Below, one piece after another: positions 53,382 to 62,203 of a DNA stretch of 64,000 nucleotides (within the stretch, counting starts at the first letter, position 1; every line of letters starts with the position of its first letter). Location: assembly GCF_002192415.1 (NCBI RefSeq), contig NZ_CP021780.1, positions 8,122,001 through 8,186,000 on the forward strand. The letters are read 5' to 3'. The notes beneath the pieces were generated by a model. That model did not search any database and was not told the origin of the DNA. It worked only from the letters and a program-made list of their open reading frames with translations. Origin of the DNA: Paenibacillus donghaensis. GTDB lineage: Bacteria; Bacillota; Bacilli; Paenibacillales; Paenibacillaceae. Position numbers and translations under genes: made by a program.

Positions 53382-54710
53382 CTATAGTTTCTGTATACTC
53401 GCAACATTTGCTATACCGTCCGCTGCGCAAGGCAGGCGCAGCACAGCCTCGGCTCCGGCGACCCGGCCATCTGCCAGCCGGTTGGCGAGCCCCAGGCTGC
53501 CGCCGTGGCGGACGGCCAGACTGCGGGCGATGCTGAGACCAAGCCCCAGCCCCGCGCCGCTGCGCGAATCATCGCCGCGGTAGAAGGGCTCGAACGCGCG
53601 CTGCAGCGCCGCCGCGTCCAGACCCGGCCCGTCATCGCTGAGCGTGATGACGAGCTCCGCCTGCTCCCGCCGCAGGGTAATCCGAACCTGTGAGGCGGCA
53701 TAATGCAGCGCATTAGCCGTCAGGTTCGTCAGGATGCGGCTGACCAGCGCGGCATCCCAGTGCACGGTGGTCTCCGCGGGAGGCTCCACCGTGAGCTGCT
53801 TGCCGGCCAGTCCGGCCAGCAGCGACGCCTCGGACCGCAGCCGGTCCGCGTAGGCACTCAGGCTGAGCGGAGACACGCTCAGCTTCCACTGCTCCAGGCT
53901 GCGCAGCTCGCGCAGCCCGTCCAGATAGCGCTCGATGCGGATAATGTTATCCTGCATCAGCAGGGCATGCTGCTTGACCTTGGCTGGTTCAAGCGTATCG
54001 CGGTCCGCCTGCAGCTCCAGCATGCCGGCGAAGCCCTTGAGCACGGTCAGCGGCGTGCGCAGATCGTGGGCGAAGGCCTGAACCAGCTGCGCCTGGGCGG
54101 CCTGGGCATCCCACAGCTCATGGAATGTATCATTCAGCTGGCCGCGCATCTGCTCGAAGCCTTGACACAGCTGGCCAAGCTCATCGCGGCTGTGGTACTC
54201 GACCTTGAAATCCAGATCCTGTTGGCGGATGTGGGCCATACCTTCACTGAGCAGACTCAGCGGCTTGTGCAGCTTCCAGCGGTAGAACATCCAGATTATG
54301 ACCAGCACGGACAGCAGACTTAAGGCAAACATCGGAATGTGGGCATAGCGGTTGACCAAGCGGTATTTCCAGCTGTTTCCGTTCACTTGCCGCTTATGCA
54401 GCTCGAACATACCTGTGACGGGACTGCCGTCCCAGGTGATGAAGGCCACATCCTCATCCTGCACAACTTCCCCGGGCTGGGCCGGAACAACGGGGAAATA
54501 GCGGTCATTATAAGCCTCCAGCAGCTTCTCGGACTGAATCATAATCTGTACCGGGAGCAGTACAGAGAGAATGATCAGCAGCAGCAGCCATATTTTTAGT
54601 GAAATTGTGCGTCCTCTGAGGAGTGTGCGCAGTCCCTTGAAGCGTGTCCTCCCTGTAGCCCGGGTCGCAGGTGAGGAGGAGGTTGATCTCTCTGTACCGC
54701 TCAGCGCCAT
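53382..54710 (-). CDS. Sensor histidine kinase (OmpR-partner type)
   Basis: 442 residues. Helices near 33-57 and 130-150 bracket a short extracellular domain of about 75 residues. HAMP follows (KLHKPLSLLSEGMAHIRQQDLDFKV). HisKA: FAHDLRTPLTVLKGFAGML with the phospho-His. ATPase boxes: NLTANALHYA (N), DDGPGLD (G1), GAGLGLGLSIARSLAVRHGG (G2). Its start overlaps the response regulator by 10 bp. The small sensor domain suits a detector of peptide or envelope stress linked to the ABC transporter downstream. Confidence 0.92.
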   Translation of the reverse strand: MALSGTERSTSSSPATRATGRTRFKGLRTLLRGRTISLKIWLLLLIILSVLLPVQIMIQSEKLLEAYNDRYFPVVPAQPGEVVQDEDVAFITWDGSPVTGMFELHKRQVNGNSWKYRLVNRYAHIPMFALSLLSVLVIIWMFYRWKLHKPLSLLSEGMAHIRQQDLDFKVEYHSRDELGQLCQGFEQMRGQLNDTFHELWDAQAAQAQLVQAFAHDLRTPLTVLKGFAGMLELQADRDTLEPAKVKQHALLMQDNIIRIERYLDGLRELRSLEQWKLSVSPLSLSAYADRLRSEASLLAGLAGKQLTVEPPAETTVHWDAALVSRILTNLTANALHYAASQVRITLRREQAELVITLSDDGPGLDAAALQRAFEPFYRGDDSRSGAGLGLGLSIARSLAVRHGGSLGLANRLADGRVAGAEAVLRLPCAADGIANVASIQKL

Positions 54711-55378
54711 CGGTAACCCACCCCCCAGACGGTCTCGACATGCGATTCCTCTTCAATCTGGGCCAGCTTGCCCCGCAGCCGTTTCACATGTTCCGTTACC
54801 GCCTGCGGGTCGCCCGCGGCATCGTAGCCCCAGACCCGCTCATAGATCCGCTCCCGTGAGAAGACCTGGCCTGCATGCAGCGACAGCAGCTCCAGCACCT
54901 CATATTCCTTGCGGGCGAGCGGCAGCTCTGCCGTCCCGCAGCCGACCAGCCGGGCGGCGTAATCGATCCACATCTTGCCGCAATATACCCGGCTGCTGTG
55001 GCTGGTCTTCCGGCGTTCCCGGCGCAGATGGGCCGAGATGCGTGCTGCCAGCTCTGAGATATTGAATGGCTTCAGGATATAATCATCCCCGCCCAGTGAC
55101 AGGCCCAGCACATGATCGGCCTCCTCGACCCTGGCCGTCAGAAAAAGAATCGGGCAGCCTACCCGATCCCGGATCTCCCGGCACACGGAGAAGCCATCCA
55201 TACCCGGCATCATCACATCGAGCAGAATCAGATCCGGACCCGGCTTCCGGTCAGCCAGCAGCAGTGCCGCCCGGCCGTCTCCGGCTGTCCACACCTCGTA
55301 GCCCTCCTCCAGGAGAAATTCCTGCAGCATAGTCACAATATCCTGTTCATCATCTACGATAAGTATCGTTTCCTTCAT
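54701..55378 (-). CDS. OmpR/PhoB-family response regulator
   Basis: 225 residues from ATG 55378 (GGAGGCAT upstream; a longer frame from 55408 lacks a signal). Receiver: VDDEQDI, phospho-Asp in LILLDVMMPGMDG, Lys in YILKPFN. The winged-helix effector domain, LPLARKEYEVLELLSLHAGQVFSRERIYERVWG, ends VETVWGVGYRW. First gene of a four-gene operon (regulator, kinase, ATPase, permease). Confidence 0.94.
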   Translation of the reverse strand: MKETILIVDDEQDIVTMLQEFLLEEGYEVWTAGDGRAALLLADRKPGPDLILLDVMMPGMDGFSVCREIRDRVGCPILFLTARVEEADHVLGLSLGGDDYILKPFNISELAARISAHLRRERRKTSHSSRVYCGKMWIDYAARLVGCGTAELPLARKEYEVLELLSLHAGQVFSRERIYERVWGYDAAGDPQAVTEHVKRLRGKLAQIEEESHVETVWGVGYRWR

Positions 55379-55564
55379 TATATGCCTCCCGCTAATCCCC
55401 AGGATCATCTGATCATTTCCTCTTAAGGCTATCAGAGACTTCTATACAAAGGATAAACGGCGGCCCGATCTTCCGCTATAACAAATAGCCGTAGACCGGA
55501 ATTCATCTGTTAGAATAAGAACAGACTAGAAGTGGAATAAACCGCTAGAAAGAGGGCAGTCCCG

Positions 55565-56077
55565 ATGAACCGTACAACCTTTGAACAAATATTCGCTATT
55601 ATGCAGCGATCTTTTCCAGACAATGAATACAGAACCTTTGAAGGCCAGCTGGCCTTATTGAATAACCCGCATTACCGGCTGATCACAGATACGGACCAGT
55701 CTGGTACAATCATTGCTTTCCTGGCCTGCTGGGAGTTTCCGAAGTTCCGGTTTGTGGAGCATCTTGCCGTGGACCCGGATATCCGGGGCGGCGGCATCGG
55801 CAAGCAGCTGATGCTTACCTATATGAAGCAATCGGACAAGCCTGTGCTGCTGGAGGTAGAGCCGCCGCTGCAGGAAATGGCGCAACGCCGGGTGGGTTTC
55901 TATGAGCGGCTGGGCTTCCATCTGAATCCGTATCCTTATGTGCAGCCTCCGCTGCGCGAGGGACAGGCCGAGCTGCCGCTGTGCATCATGACCAGCCCGC
56001 AGCCTGTAGAGGAGCAGGAGTTTCTCCGCTTCCGCGAGGTGCTGTACCGGGAGGTCTATCGGACGGTATCAGCTTAG
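55565..56077 (+). CDS. GNAT N-acetyltransferase
   Basis: 170 residues. FVEHLAVDPDIRGGGIGKQLMLTYMKQ is the acetyl-CoA-binding motif A, and PPLQEMAQRRVGFYERLGFHLNPYPYVQPPLREGQ the substrate-side motif B. GAAAGAGGGCAG precedes the ATG. Divergent from the two-component operon; acceptor unknown. Confidence 0.9.
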   Translation: MNRTTFEQIFAIMQRSFPDNEYRTFEGQLALLNNPHYRLITDTDQSGTIIAFLACWEFPKFRFVEHLAVDPDIRGGGIGKQLMLTYMKQSDKPVLLEVEPPLQEMAQRRVGFYERLGFHLNPYPYVQPPLREGQAELPLCIMTSPQPVEEQEFLRFREVLYREVYRTVSA

Positions 56078-56126
56078 TTAGCTTTCTTGTCACTACTTAG
56101 ATCCAATTAAATGGCCTGCCACTGGA

Positions 56127-57056
56127 TCATCCGATCCGCTGCCCCCTGACGCTCTGCCGCCGCCGTAGATTGGTGCCCACCACCCCAAGGATAATCAGCA
56201 CGGAGCCAATGACATGATAGATGGTAACTTCTTCCCCAAGCACCAGTGCTCCGGCGGCGATGGAGACGATGGTGGAGAGGTTGGTGAATACGCTCATGGC
56301 TGAGGCTTCGATTTTGGACAAAATATAGTTGGAGGTCAAGGTAGTAACCAGCGAAGCGGCTATGCCCAGATAGAGGCAGGAGTAGATAAACGTCCGGCTG
56401 GCCAGCGGCTTGAAGAAATCTCCCAACGTGCCTTGTACCACATGACCTGAAAGAGAGATCAGCAGAAAGGTGACGAAGCCGACAGTCATCATCAGATAGC
56501 CGATTTCGGCAGGGGTGAATGCTTTGGAGAGGGAACGGGCCAGCACGCTATATCCGGCAAAAGCAACAGTGGTCAGGAACAGCAGCAGAATACCGCTCAG
56601 ATTCGACAGCTGCAGGCCGCCGCCTTTCATGATGAAGATAAACACGACACCAAAAACCGACAGGAAAATACATAACTTCTGTGCAAGGGTGGTACGTTCC
56701 TTCAGAAACACAGAAGCGATGATCATCGTTACAACGGGCGTGAACGAATACAGAATCCCGCCTTCGGCGGAAGTGGCCAGCCGGAGTCCGAACACCTGCA
56801 GAGTAAAGAATCCCAGCGGGTACATCGTGGCCAGCAGCAGCGCCCGGCCGATCGGTTTGCCGCGATAATCAACCTTGATCCAGCCGCAGACAACCGGCAC
56901 CGTCATGATGACAAAAGAGGCGATGAAGCGGTAGGTTAGTGTATCCAGGGGACTGGCCTCGGCCAGCGCCATTTTGGTAAATAGAAATGAAAATCCGATA
57001 ATCACCGCATTCATTACGGCAAAAGCGTAAGCGAGCTTAAGTCCTGTGGATCGCAT
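56127..57056 (-). CDS. DMT-family (EamA) transporter
   Basis: 309 residues from ATG 57056 (GAGAGGAAG upstream). Ten hydrophobic helices in two EamA repeats: LAYAFAVMNAVIIGFSFLFTKMALAEASPLDTLTYRFIASF and GILLLFLTTVAFAGYSVLARSLSKAFTPAEIGYLMM; the ending is ALVLGEEVTIYHVIGSVLIILGVVGTNLRRR. It probably exports a metabolite. Divergent from a MocR-type regulator with an operator palindrome between them. Confidence 0.9.
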   Translation of the reverse strand: MRSTGLKLAYAFAVMNAVIIGFSFLFTKMALAEASPLDTLTYRFIASFVIMTVPVVCGWIKVDYRGKPIGRALLLATMYPLGFFTLQVFGLRLATSAEGGILYSFTPVVTMIIASVFLKERTTLAQKLCIFLSVFGVVFIFIMKGGGLQLSNLSGILLLFLTTVAFAGYSVLARSLSKAFTPAEIGYLMMTVGFVTFLLISLSGHVVQGTLGDFFKPLASRTFIYSCLYLGIAASLVTTLTSNYILSKIEASAMSVFTNLSTIVSIAAGALVLGEEVTIYHVIGSVLIILGVVGTNLRRRQSVRGQRIG

Positions 57057-57124
57057 ATATTCATCTTCCTCTCTGGGTTGTTGATTCAAATGTAATGTAA
57101 TTCAGCAAGAGCAACAATCACTGT

Positions 57125-57153
57125 TTGACCCAACTGTACCGATACAGTTTAGA
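57125..57153 (+). promoter_or_regulatory. Promoter with embedded operator palindrome between EamA and MocR genes
   Basis: AACTGTA-CCGA-TACAGTT (57132-57149) is a perfect 18-bp dyad. It lies inside the spacer between TTGACC (57125-57130) and a weak -10 TTTAGA (57148-57153). It is 30 bp before the MocR ATG and 75 bp from the EamA start, so the MocR protein may control both directions. Confidence 0.55.
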
Positions 57154-57182
57154 TTGAGGAATGACCTGTCAGGAGGTTTCTT

Positions 57183-58532
57183 ATGAAAAAGTACGTGCTG
57201 ATTCTAGCCGATCTGGAGCAGCATATCCGCGAAGGACGGTATGCACCGGGTCAAAAACTGCCGTCCGTCCGCAGCACCGCTTCAGTCTATGGCTGCAGTA
57301 TTAGCACGGTTCTGCGCGCTTATGATGAGCTGGAGCAGAAGCATTTAATCTATTCCATTCCGCAGAGCGGCTATTACACCGTTGTGCAGCCTGGAGATAA
57401 GCAGGGAGAGGGAGGGGATGCCCCAGGCACCGTTGATCTCACCTCCGCATCGCCGGATCTGAATGTGTTCCCTTATTTGGACTTTCAGCACTGCCTGAAC
57501 CAGGCGATCGATACCTACAAATATCATCTGTTCACCTACGGCGATACGCAGGGGCTGGAGCGTCTGCGGCGGACGCTGGTTCCCCACTTAGCGGGTGATC
57601 AGGTGTTCGCCAAAGCGGAGCGAATAATGATTACGTCGGGTGTTCAGCAGGCGCTGGAGATTCTGGCCAGAATGCCGTTCCCGAACGGCAGGAAGATCAT
57701 CTTGGTGGAGCAGCCGGGTTACGATATTTATCAGCGTTATCTGGAGACGGAAGGCGCGGAGGTTAGGGGGATCAGCCGCTCGGCGGAGGGGATTGATCTA
57801 GTGGAGCTGGAGCGCAACTTCCGCAGCGGGGAGATCAAGCTGTTCTATACGATGCCGCGCTGCCAGAATCCGCTCGGAACCTCATACTCTGTGCAGGAAC
57901 GGAAGGCGATTGCTGCCTTGGCCGGCAAATATGATGTCTACATCGCCGAAGATGATTACATGGCTGACCTGGGGTTTGATCCAGGCAGTGATCCCATTTA
58001 TGCCTACGACCGTTCTGCCCATACGATTTATCTCAAAAGCTTCTCCAAAATCATTTTCCCTGGCCTGCGCCTGGGCGCTGCCGTAGTTCCTGAAGCCCTG
58101 CTGGATACCTTCCGCGCCTACAAAAAATATACAGACACCTCGCTGCTGTCCCAGGCGGCACTGGAAATCTATATCCAGAGTGGGATGTATGAGCGCCATA
58201 AATATACGATCAGCAGGCTGTACACCGAGCGGATGGCTTTGCTGAACCAGGCGCTGGAGCACTTCAATACGGAGCAGTTGATCGAAGCGCCGAAGGTTGC
58301 GAGGGGAGTATATACCCATTGGAAGCTGCCCTTGTCAGTTAATATGGACCGTCTGGTCAAACGGCTGGCGGCGCGGAATATCCTTGTGCTGTCAGGTAAG
58401 GGCTTCTATCTGAGCGGCTATGAAGGAGCGGAGAAGTTCCTGCGCATCAGCATCTCACGGGCGCACCCGGAGCAGATTGAAGCTGCTGTCCAGGCGATTG
58501 CCCAGGAAGTGAAGCTGGCGAACCGTTGGTAG
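57183..58532 (+). CDS. MocR-type regulator (GntR HTH fused to an aminotransferase fold)
   Basis: 449 residues. GntR winged helix 1-70 (ILADLEQHIREGRYAPGQKLPSVRSTASVYGCSISTVLRAYDELEQKHLI). The remainder is a fold-type I PLP domain: ITSGVQQALEILARM, YTMPRCQNPLGTSYS, IAEDDYMADLGF and the PLP Lys in IYLKSFSKIIFPGLRLGAAV. Such proteins sense PLP or amino-acid metabolites. AGGAGG precedes the ATG. Divergent to the EamA transporter, its probable target. Confidence 0.92.
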   Translation: MKKYVLILADLEQHIREGRYAPGQKLPSVRSTASVYGCSISTVLRAYDELEQKHLIYSIPQSGYYTVVQPGDKQGEGGDAPGTVDLTSASPDLNVFPYLDFQHCLNQAIDTYKYHLFTYGDTQGLERLRRTLVPHLAGDQVFAKAERIMITSGVQQALEILARMPFPNGRKIILVEQPGYDIYQRYLETEGAEVRGISRSAEGIDLVELERNFRSGEIKLFYTMPRCQNPLGTSYSVQERKAIAALAGKYDVYIAEDDYMADLGFDPGSDPIYAYDRSAHTIYLKSFSKIIFPGLRLGAAVVPEALLDTFRAYKKYTDTSLLSQAALEIYIQSGMYERHKYTISRLYTERMALLNQALEHFNTEQLIEAPKVARGVYTHWKLPLSVNMDRLVKRLAARNILVLSGKGFYLSGYEGAEKFLRISISRAHPEQIEAAVQAIAQEVKLANRW

Positions 58533-58665
58533 ACAACGCGCTGAATGAGGGCGGCAGCAATGGAGACACTTCTTTACAATGCGGATACAAGTTGGAAACA
58601 AGTTCTTGGTTTAATAAGACTACAGCAAGTCACACACAACACATACAACCAAGGAGACGATAATA

Positions 58666-59382
58666 ATGAAAAGTAAAAAAATGATCATAGCCACAATGGT
58701 ATTCGGGATGGCTGTAACCGGCTCGGCAGGAGTGTACGCAGGTACGAATATGCAGAAGATCAGTGCCTTCCTTAATCACAGCATCGGGTTCAAGGTAAAC
58801 GGATCGGCTTACAAGCCGGTTGATAATAAGGGCAATGCCATGGCGGCCATTACCTATAAAGACACCACCTATCTTCCGGTGCGCGCAATGGCTGACGCCT
58901 TGAAGATTCCGGTGACCTTTGATCCGGCAACCAATCAGGTAGTGCTTGGCACGGGAGCAGGCACGACAGCTCCGGGCAATGGCTCCTCGATATCACTGGC
59001 TGCGGTAACTTACACCCATGCACAAAAAGAAGCGATTACCAAGGCTTTTGCCGAATTTGATGGCTTCGAAACGGCCTATGCCCCATATCAGATGATCAGC
59101 GGAGATGTTTTTCAGAAGGTGGCTGGATCGGGTGATGGCGTAACCTTCCTGTTCAATCACATGAGAGTCAACATCTCGCCCCGGGATTATGCCTACGACT
59201 ACAAGGGAGATATGGTTAAGCTGTCCAATGGCACAGAGGCGAAATGGTACACACCATCCGACGAAGCGCTGCTGACCTTTAAGCTGGACGACCGTTATGT
59301 AACCTTGAGTTCTCCTGACCACACCCTCAGCAAAGCACAGCTGGAAAAGGCTGCTGCCCAGGTGGCAAAGCTCAATAAATAA
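58666..59382 (+). CDS. Secreted stalk-domain (copper amine oxidase N-terminal-like) protein
   Basis: 238 residues. A signal peptide ends near SAGVYAG. The stalk domain (about 40-100) includes IGFKVNGSAYKPVDNKGNAMAAITYKDTTYLPVRAMADALKIPVTFDPATNQVVLG. A Gly/Thr/Ser linker then leads to an unrecognised C-terminal domain ending in helices. AAGGAGACG precedes the ATG. The domain is frequent in Paenibacillus surface proteins; no enzymatic role is implied. Confidence 0.88.
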   Translation: MKSKKMIIATMVFGMAVTGSAGVYAGTNMQKISAFLNHSIGFKVNGSAYKPVDNKGNAMAAITYKDTTYLPVRAMADALKIPVTFDPATNQVVLGTGAGTTAPGNGSSISLAAVTYTHAQKEAITKAFAEFDGFETAYAPYQMISGDVFQKVAGSGDGVTFLFNHMRVNISPRDYAYDYKGDMVKLSNGTEAKWYTPSDEALLTFKLDDRYVTLSSPDHTLSKAQLEKAAAQVAKLNK

Positions 59383-59437
59383 ACGTTTGTGCCGTATGAC
59401 CACAATTTAATGTGATGAAGCTTTAATCGTATGAATT

Positions 59438-59470
59438 AGCCCGGCAGGGGGATGGAGCTGCCGGGCTTTT
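59438..59470 (+). terminator. Terminator
   Basis: AGCCCGGCAG / CTGCCGGGCT perfect 10-bp stem, 10-base loop, TTTT tail; about 55 bp after the stalk-domain gene. Confidence 0.8.
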
Positions 59471-59551
59471 GCGCGTCTGGGCAGCAAACTTGGCGAGAGG
59501 TATGCTTTTTGGCATTGACAGTAATTCACATCGGGAGCACAATGCATTTAG

Positions 59552-59568
59552 GTAAACTCAGAGTTTAC
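59552..59568. promoter_or_regulatory. TetR-type operator palindrome
   Basis: GTAAACTC-A-GAGTTTAC, a perfect 17-bp dyad, 51 bp before the TetR start. A further half-site-like CAAACTCTGAG lies just downstream (about 59585). Probably the autoregulatory site. Confidence 0.7.
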
Positions 59569-59618
59569 TTACTTGTATGGATCAAACTCTGAGCAGCAAA
59601 TAACGTGAGGTGATGGGT

Positions 59619-60305
59619 ATGGCGCGCGTGATGCAACGTGAGCAGGAGAAAGCGATCCGCAGAAGCCGGATTATTGAGGCGGCAGAAGGAGTTTTTTTCG
59701 GCACAAGCTATATTGGCGCTACGATGGAGGATATCGCCAAGGCTGCGTCCATCAGCAAAAGGACTCTGTATATCTATTTCAACAGTAAGGAGCAGCTCTA
59801 TTTCGAGATTATGATCCGTGGCTACAGACAGCTGCTCTCCATGCTGGAGGAGGACCTGCAGCAGATGGGGCCCGGAAGCGGCGCAATGGATAAGCTGGCG
59901 GGACTGGGACGGCTGCTGTATGAGTTCAGCCGCTGCTCACCCGAATATTACAGGGCGATTATGGAGTACGAAACGGCTGAAATGGATTTTAATCAAGGCA
60001 TTGAGGATGCTGCACGTGAGGAATGTTATGCTCTCGGCGAGCAGCTGAACAGGCATTTAACCGAGACCTTGCTTCAGGGAATCCAGGAGGGCGTACTGCG
60101 AAACGATCTGGATGTGGTGCAGACAGCGCTTGTACTCTGGGCTTCCCTTATCGGGGTGCTGAACACAGTGCGCCTGAAAGAGAATTACATTACTCATATC
60201 CATGGAGTCGCGGCGGATGAACTGGTGTCTTCTGCTATTGAGCTGATGATGCAATCGATCCGTGTGCAGGAGAGGAGGATTCTTGATGAAGAGGAAGGGG
60301 CGTAG
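59619..60305 (+). CDS. TetR-family transcriptional regulator
   Basis: 228 residues from ATG 59619: GAGGTG is correctly spaced for this codon and too close for the two earlier in-frame starts. The HTH is RRSRIIEAAEGVFFGTSYIGATMEDIAKAASISKRTLYIYFNSKEQLYFEI. The helical ligand domain (70-220) is unclassified. Its 3' end overlaps the downstream oxidoreductase gene by 20 bp, so the two form one operon behind the operator at 59552. Confidence 0.93.
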   Translation: MARVMQREQEKAIRRSRIIEAAEGVFFGTSYIGATMEDIAKAASISKRTLYIYFNSKEQLYFEIMIRGYRQLLSMLEEDLQQMGPGSGAMDKLAGLGRLLYEFSRCSPEYYRAIMEYETAEMDFNQGIEDAAREECYALGEQLNRHLTETLLQGIQEGVLRNDLDVVQTALVLWASLIGVLNTVRLKENYITHIHGVAADELVSSAIELMMQSIRVQERRILDEEEGA

Positions 60306-61485
60306 GAGAGCAGTGTTTATCGCTTTAGCAGGCATATTGACGCTGTTGCTGACAGCAGTTGCGGTATTGCTGGTGGTCAGCGGTGTGTTTGCCAAGCCGC
60401 ATTATTTGCAGCCCTGGGAGCAGGGCTATGCGCAGCGATTTACCGACCCCAGGGTGGAGTTAGCCGCACATGGTTTGCTGGCTGCCAGCGGGCATAACAT
60501 GCAGCCTTGGGTCATCAGGCTGGATGAGCAGAACCCGATGTCTTTTGAATTATTCGCGGACAGTCAGCGGTTAACGCCGGGAGCCGATCCCTACGCCCGA
60601 CAGCTGATGATTTCTCAAGGTACTTTTCTGGAGTATGTCAGCATTGCCGGTGAGCAGCTGGGTTATGGCGCTGAGGTGGAGCTGTTTCCTGAAGGTGAAT
60701 ATGAGGAGAAGAATCTTGCGGATAGTCTGGACATGAAGCCCGTAGCCCGGATTACCCTGACGAAACAGGCACCTGTCGCTAGTAGGCTGTATCCGTATCT
60801 GTTCCGGCCGGACACCAACAGAGGCGCTTACCGGGAGGAGCCTTTGACCGGTGAACAGCTGCGGCAGCTGCAGAACCTGAATGAGAGCAAGGATATGACC
60901 GTATCCGTGACCCAGGATGGGCCGGATCTGGAGCGGATCAAGGAATATACCAGCAAGGCTGCAGTAGTTGAAGCGGGAGTAGAGCGGGTGATGCAGGAGA
61001 CGGAAACAATCTTCCGGTCCAATGAAGCCCAGAAGAACAAATACCGGTACGGCTTCTCCGTTGAAGGGCAGGGAACCGCCGGAATCAAGCGCCACTTGCT
61101 GCAGGGTCTGGTTACGCTGTTCCCTTCCTTGAACCGTGGAGAGGCGGCGGCGAAGCAATACATCACCTCAGCCGAAGCCTCGATAGGCAACTCTCCGGCT
61201 TTTGCGATGATCGTCACGGCCGACAATAGCCGCGTGAGTCAGGTGCGAAGCGGGATGCTCTACAGCCGTCTGACGCTGGAGGCGCACCGCCTCGGCCTTG
61301 CGCTCCAGCCGCTAAGCCAGGCGCTGGAGGAATATGATGAGATGAAACAGGTGTACAGCAGCATCCATCACAGCTATGCAGCTTCAGGCGGGACCATCCA
61401 GATGCTGGCCCGTGTAGGTGCTCCCCTGAAGGAAGCGCCTTTAAGCATGAGGCGTAATGTAATGGAGCTCGTGCCCGCAGAGTGA
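60286..61485 (+). CDS. Acg-family nitroreductase-like membrane-anchored protein
   Basis: 399 residues from ATG 60286 (GGAGAGGAGGA upstream). An N-terminal membrane helix (about 8-32) is followed by LAAHGLLAASGHNMQPWVIRL, the Acg/nitroreductase signature for FMN contact. Later blocks PYLFRPDTNRGAYREEPL and GMLYSRLTLEAHRLGLALQPLSQAL are typical of the Acg group. The family binds flavin; some members sequester it rather than reduce nitro groups. Likely TetR-controlled. The membrane anchor is unusual for a nitroreductase fold. Confidence 0.8.
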   Translation: MKRKGRRRAVFIALAGILTLLLTAVAVLLVVSGVFAKPHYLQPWEQGYAQRFTDPRVELAAHGLLAASGHNMQPWVIRLDEQNPMSFELFADSQRLTPGADPYARQLMISQGTFLEYVSIAGEQLGYGAEVELFPEGEYEEKNLADSLDMKPVARITLTKQAPVASRLYPYLFRPDTNRGAYREEPLTGEQLRQLQNLNESKDMTVSVTQDGPDLERIKEYTSKAAVVEAGVERVMQETETIFRSNEAQKNKYRYGFSVEGQGTAGIKRHLLQGLVTLFPSLNRGEAAAKQYITSAEASIGNSPAFAMIVTADNSRVSQVRSGMLYSRLTLEAHRLGLALQPLSQALEEYDEMKQVYSSIHHSYAASGGTIQMLARVGAPLKEAPLSMRRNVMELVPAE

Positions 61486-61500
61486 CCGTTTGGCAGAGGG

Positions 61501-61542
61501 GCCGCAACAGCCGGGGAATGGCTGCTGCGGCATCTTTTTTTT
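61501..61542 (+). terminator. Terminator of the TetR/Acg operon
   Basis: GCCGCAACAGCC / GGCTGCTGCGGC stem (one mismatch), a 7-base loop and a long T tail, 16 bp after the stop. Confidence 0.88.
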
Positions 61543-61581
61543 AAAGTGAATGAGATGATCCTTTATCCTTCTATTTAGAAT

Positions 61582-61791
61582 ATTGCTCTGGAACGTTCAG
61601 AGTAAATTAGATGCAGAACTGCAACTAATTTCAGTCGAATCGTGAGAAATCAGGTGATTAAGTGCGATAATGCAACTAATTCTGAGTAAATCGAGATTAT
61701 TATGTTCAAAAGCCGAAATTAGATGCATTTCTGCACTTATTTCCTCCAAAACGGAGAAAAAACACCATTTAGATGCATATTCGCAACTAAA
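61582..61791 (+). repeat. Four-palindrome intergenic array, TTGCA type, copy 3
   Basis: Palindromic units start at 61607, 61658, 61719 and 61769 (spacing 51, 61, 50 bp), with leading ATTGCTCTGG and internal CTCCAAAAC linkers shared with the copies at 3428 and 25992. The remaining gap to 62204 holds a 15-bp tandem repeat (62061) and otherwise no recognisable feature. Confidence 0.85.
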
Positions 61792-62060
61792 TCATAGATG
61801 CGAACTTGTGATAATAGCACCTGAGCACACTTCTCTTTTATCTCACCAACCAGAGACCTAAATAGTTTCTACCTGAGTCTTCGATGACTCTTCATATTGT
61901 AGGCTTAAGTAGTGTCTGCAGATTATCTTTAGTTTATCATTGATATCTTTAATTTTGCTGCTATTTGAAAGCGGATTTATGGAGTAGATTAGTATAAACC
62001 CAAAAAGACGGGAGGAGGCGGGTAACCACAATTTGAATGCGCTTGCATTAATTGGTGATC

Positions 62061-62135
62061 GTTGCTTTAGATGATGTTGCATTAGATGATGTTGCTTTAG
62101 ATGATGTTGCTTTAGATGACATTGCTGAAGATGCT
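62061..62135 (+). repeat. 15-bp tandem repeat (GTTGCTTTAGATGAT)
   Basis: Five contiguous 15-bp units, the last two diverged. The frame TTG GTG ATC GTT GCT... is open and would read VALDD repeated four times, then AEDAAAAGRL and a stop at about 62150. I see no ribosome binding site and treat it as a simple repeat. Confidence 0.8.
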
Positions 62136-62203
62136 GCTGCCGCCGGAAGACTATGAGCTCTGCCTAAGGACACCACCAAATGAGTATAAGATGAGGAGAA
62201 TGG

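Noticed and set aside
50176..55378. Bacitracin-type BceRS-BceAB module
   Set aside because: The kinase has an extracellular loop of about 75 residues rather than the very short BceS loop, and the permease has a MacB-like duplicated FtsX layout without the typical large single BceB domain.
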